Shown here one piece after another: positions 60,500 to 64,000 of a stretch of DNA of 64,000 nucleotides (position 1 is its first letter; the number at the start of each line of letters is the position of its first letter). The stretch comes from Hydractinia symbiolongicarpus (lineage: Eukaryota > Cnidaria > Hydrozoa > Anthoathecata > Hydractiniidae). The stretch covers positions 19,902,501 through 19,966,500 of the forward strand of contig NC_079880.1 of assembly GCF_029227915.1 (NCBI RefSeq), read 5' to 3'. The position numbers were made by a program, and so were the translations under genes. The notes under the pieces are model-generated. The model was not told the origin of the DNA. It searched no databases and saw nothing but the letters and a program-made list of their open reading frames with translations.

Positions 60500-60930
60500 T
60501 ACATTTGTGTCAATTATCTGCAGATATTCTGAAGTCAAAATGTAGTTGCATAACTGGTGCAAGTGGATGCTGCAAACATATTGAAGCACCACTCTATCAA
60601 CTAGTATTATTCAAACAGTCAATTTTTAAACCTGTTCAGAAGATAAAACTTGCATAAATAAATTGCAGTTACAATATAGTTACTGGTGAAAGCGTAAACA
60701 AATACCATGCATGAAAAAGAGACTAACAACTTCCAAATTTTGTGATGCTATTGCTAGACGGAAAAACATGCATATTACAAAAATGTTTCCTTGCGAGTGA
60801 AGCAAGGACAATGAATCAAAAGTATTTTCATTGTGCCAGGACGACAAGCAAGTTGAAATATATTTGTTTCTTATCTGAACTAGCCATGACATTTTTCTTG
60901 ATAGCATTTTTCAAAATAACAATTCGGTCA
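60500..60930. repeat. Duplicated segment shared with 600-1030
   Basis: This aligns with 600-1030 and lies immediately downstream of the right-hand CAR-like receptor. The open frames inside (60680-60907 minus, 60742-60939 plus) are not conserved as proteins in the other copy. Confidence 0.7.
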
Positions 60931-61059
60931 AAGCGATAGAGGCTAATTCTACATATGCATAAAGTCAAAGCATGTGGGTATATAAAAAAAATGCTTTGAG
61001 TTTCTGATTCCAGCAACATAGTAAGCAGTTGACTACAGCGTTCAATATTCAAGTAGTCT

Positions 61060-62302
61060 TTAATGGCAAATACTGCCGTTCCTTCTTCTAATGATCACAT
61101 AAACAATGCCATTTAAAATTCCTCCAATATTTGAGAAAGTCGTAACACACTGAATCAATTCTTGTGGAACATCTGTAAATATCTGCCACACCCCATACAC
61201 GACCGTGGCCCACCATTGCATAAAAAAAGCTGCCACAAACAATGACATATTTTTGGCTGCCCTGTGTGACGAACGAACAGCATTGGAATTCTGTCCAGAT
61301 AAATCTTTAAACCTTGGTTCCTCCTTCCGGATGCGATACCATGTTAGAACATAAAGGATGATATTCATCAGAAGGATTATGATCAAAGGCACTGTAGTAT
61401 AAAGCAAATTCGCATAAACCCCATTCACGCCATCAAAATAGCAGCTAAAATAATATGAAGAAGAGGATGTAGTCTTGACATGCCTAACCTATACAAATAT
61501 AAAACCAGTACGTACCTGTGAAATGAAAAATAAAGAAATGTAGCCATCTGAAGTATTTCATTATATTTTTTTCTCTCCTAGCCTACAGTAAAGTTCTTCT
61601 TAAACTTTTTAAAATGGTTGGTCTACCTGCATATAATTTCAAGCACCTGCACAATTTTCTTTCTTCTGGTGATTGGAAAACCCTGTTTTCAATTTCTGAC
61701 TTTACTATAGCTTTAAACCAATGCATGATTAATTGGACTAATTTATCATCATTTGCTATTTACATTAAGAATATTAGAAAAACGTATACTCACAAAGTTC
61801 CGTTTGGTCCCATTGTACCAGTTGCAAGAGCTATCATACTGCCAAGAAACGGTGTTCCAAACACCCATAGCAATAACTTCCAATCCCAGCTTCCAAAGTC
61901 GAGATTTTTACGAAAGTAAATCAAAATAAAAGCGTTGATGGCAACTACATTCACCATAAGATTCTGAGCCGTAGTAAATTCAGCTAACATGATTCCATAA
62001 AACACGCAAAGACCCTTAGGGTAAACATGGTTTTTCGTGACAACTACATGCAGATGATCCATCGAGTGACAGATATTAAACAAGGCATCACAAAATGCAA
62101 GATAAACAACAAACCGTTCACTCTTTATCCATGTGAAAAATGTTGTTATTCTTTGGTGTTTAAATGAAATAAATATCACCACTATAGCTGTTATGAAGCT
62201 TACAGATATACATGTTAGCGCCGTTATATGAATGGTATAAAATCCACCATTTTTTAGACCATATACTGCTAAATCATAACCACTTTGTTTTTTCATTGTC
62301 AT
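61060..62302 (-). CDS. CAR-like (cAMP receptor-like) GPCR, copy 2
   Basis: Two exons, 61794-62302 and 61060-61444, with the intron at the same codon and phase as in copy 1; 297 residues starting MTMKKQSGYDL. It is closely similar to the receptor at 53.5-55.2 kb throughout, including VVYLAFCDALFNICHSMDH (TM2), NLMVNVVAINAFILIYF (TM3), CYFDG (loop 2), YVLTWYRIRKEEPRF (TM5 end and loop), NMSLFVAAFFMQWWATVV (TM6) and NIGGILNGIVYVIIRRR (TM7). The second exons are the same length (385 nt). Both open frames are intact, so both copies look functional. The intron is about 350 bp and free of the MITE found in copy 1. The family assignment to Dicty_CAR/GPR157-like receptors is by motif memory only. Confidence 0.9.
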
Positions 62303-63990
62303 TATGGCAACATACTGCTTTATAGATGTACAATGCTCTTATAGTTATGTATAGTCAAGAGACTATTAGTACATCTACTAAATGTATTTTCATATTACGT
62401 TTTCTTTTTTTCATATTTTGACTATATGGAAGATTAATATTTGAAAACATGAGTAATTAATAACGAGCTTTTCGTTTATTTCAATTACCGCTGTAATTTA
62501 TAATACAAATAACGGTAATCAGAAAGAAAGTTATTTGAATAGAAAAAGGAGATGTAAATTAGTTATTTTTTCAATATCCCACGGGGCCATTACCCCAAAA
62601 ATAATAACAAAGGAAAATGCCTCTTACCAATTTATTTCAGCAGGATGTTAGTATACAACGAATAACAAAATTTACACCATCCGCTGTCTGCTTTGTTGTT
62701 ATGGCTAGGCGACTTGTAAAAAATGGGCGATTAAGTATTACTTTATTAGAAAAAATATAAAAAACGAATACAATACTGAATTAGATTTCGGAGTTTCTTG
62801 TTATGATGACGAGGTGACAAAACAGCTAGCTGCAATGTTAATAGTAATAAAACTTGTCTCAGCTGATTCATTCAAAGGTGTAAAGGTTTTACAATACAGC
62901 AAAATCTTCCTTTTTGAAAAGCTATCATAAAAACCTTAGCTGAAGCATACAACACTTAAATTCTACTTTGAGCATGATAGGTATTTATGGTATCAGCCCA
63001 ACGTCTGATATATGATGTGTAGTTGATGGAAGTAAAGCAAGCATGTCACATTCAGGATTGAAAATTCTTACAAATATCTACCATAGTTGAAACACTGTCC
63101 TACAATTATCTCCCATTCCTCGGAATATTTTTGTCGTATGGCAAGTTAGATTTTGAGATTTTATTGTTGGCGTGGTTGAAAGTCAAATGGTAAAAAACGT
63201 GTTTAAAGACTTTTTTTAGGAACGTCTAATTTTCTGGTGAACTGACGAATTGCGACTACACCTAACTTTCTACTGGAACATATCAAAACGGATTATGAAA
63301 TCATTCTGGCAAAAAAATTGTCTGTTTAAATAACTGTGTGGCCACTCGCAAAAATACAAGATAATTAGCTATTAAGAAATCAAATTTCAAAGTTTCGACA
63401 ATATTAAAGTTGTGGTTTTATCAAAATTAAAAGATTCCCACAAAGCTAAATCAAATATCTAACTTTATCTTGTATTTGTAGTAACTACAAGATATGGCAA
63501 TAAACAACATGCTTAACTGAAGGATGTTGTGTCTGTGACAGTGGCAGTGCAGAATATAGAGAAAAGATAAAATTTTCAAAAATTATTTCAAATGTTTTGA
63601 TGTTTTTGGTGCCATGCACCACGGTGGTAGCAGAATTTCAGTTTTCTTTCGATCACCACTGTTTGATGAGTGGCTGCTTCTCTACAGGAAATATTATCAG
63701 TGTTTGTGAAAAACCTTTATAGTGAATTCTGCTGGAGAACATATGTGCAAGCCCAATTTTCGACTGGGAAAAACAACAAAAAGAAGAACAACAAGAAAAG
63801 AAATTTGCATGTAGGAAAAATTTCTCATTAGTAAATTTGCCCCTTGAAATTGTTTATTTGAGGGAAACGATTGAGCTCCATGTTAAGGAATTATTTACAG
63901 AGTGGTTTCCCGCAATGATAACCTGTCACGCCTAATGTGAATGGGAAAAACGTACAAATGCAATATTTAATACACGATGCCTTATTTTAG
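62303..63990. repeat. Upstream flank of CAR-like receptor 2
   Basis: This is collinear with 3010-4560, with about 225 extra bases at roughly 62570-62795. No coding exon is seen. The gene's promoter is expected within the first few hundred bases beyond 62303. Confidence 0.7.
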
Positions 63991-64000
63991 GGCCATTTTT

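Overview
The window looks like nuclear DNA of an animal, most likely a cnidarian (medusozoan or hydrozoan type). It is AT-rich and gene-poor, its genes are split by GT-AG introns, and it is crowded with eukaryotic mobile-element debris (PIF/Harbinger, Penelope-like, other retroelements, SINEs, MITEs). The coding families are animal ones: a secreted astacin-TSP1-MAM protein and seven-transmembrane receptors, including cAMP-receptor-like GPCRs that are rare in animals. No species call is made. All exon models were built by eye from splice signals, reading phase and domain motifs.

Layout. (1) 1-4.6 kb: pieces of duplicated receptor-gene flank, including the first codons of a CAR-like GPCR. (2) 5.7-36 kb: three tandem, staggered copies of one minus-strand gene. 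Copy B (23.3-35.9 kb) is complete, with 15 phase-consistent exons and about 696 residues: signal peptide, propeptide, astacin-like domain, two TSP1 repeats, a MAM domain and a C-terminal GCY/WSC-like domain. Its astacin domain has lost every residue of the zinc and catalytic signature. Copy A (9.7-16.8 kb) keeps only the 3' exons. Copy C (7.0 kb) keeps only a frameshifted last exon. Between A and B lie a decayed Harbinger element and a plus-strand astacin fragment with an in-frame stop and a threonine-rich tail. The long MAM intron holds a Penelope-like element and a second retroelement. (3) 36-43.8 kb: no convincing host gene; two clusters of GCAACGTT-like motifs flank a possible DNA transposon. 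(4) 43.8-64 kb: receptor cluster on the minus strand, with a class A GPCR pseudogene (44 kb), an intact single-exon class A-like GPCR (47 kb) and two intact two-exon CAR-like GPCRs (53.5-55.2 and 61.1-62.3 kb). Between them sit a transposon-type pseudogene (50.6-51.6 kb) and a Harbinger element interrupted by a tRNA-derived SINE with a 10-bp target-site duplication (55.9-58.5 kb).

The picture is local birth and death of two gene families. Tandem duplication makes copies that are trimmed from the 5' end, deleted between short direct repeats and invaded by transposons. Two copy-A/copy-B tracts are far more alike than their surroundings, which points to gene conversion or to unexplained constraint.
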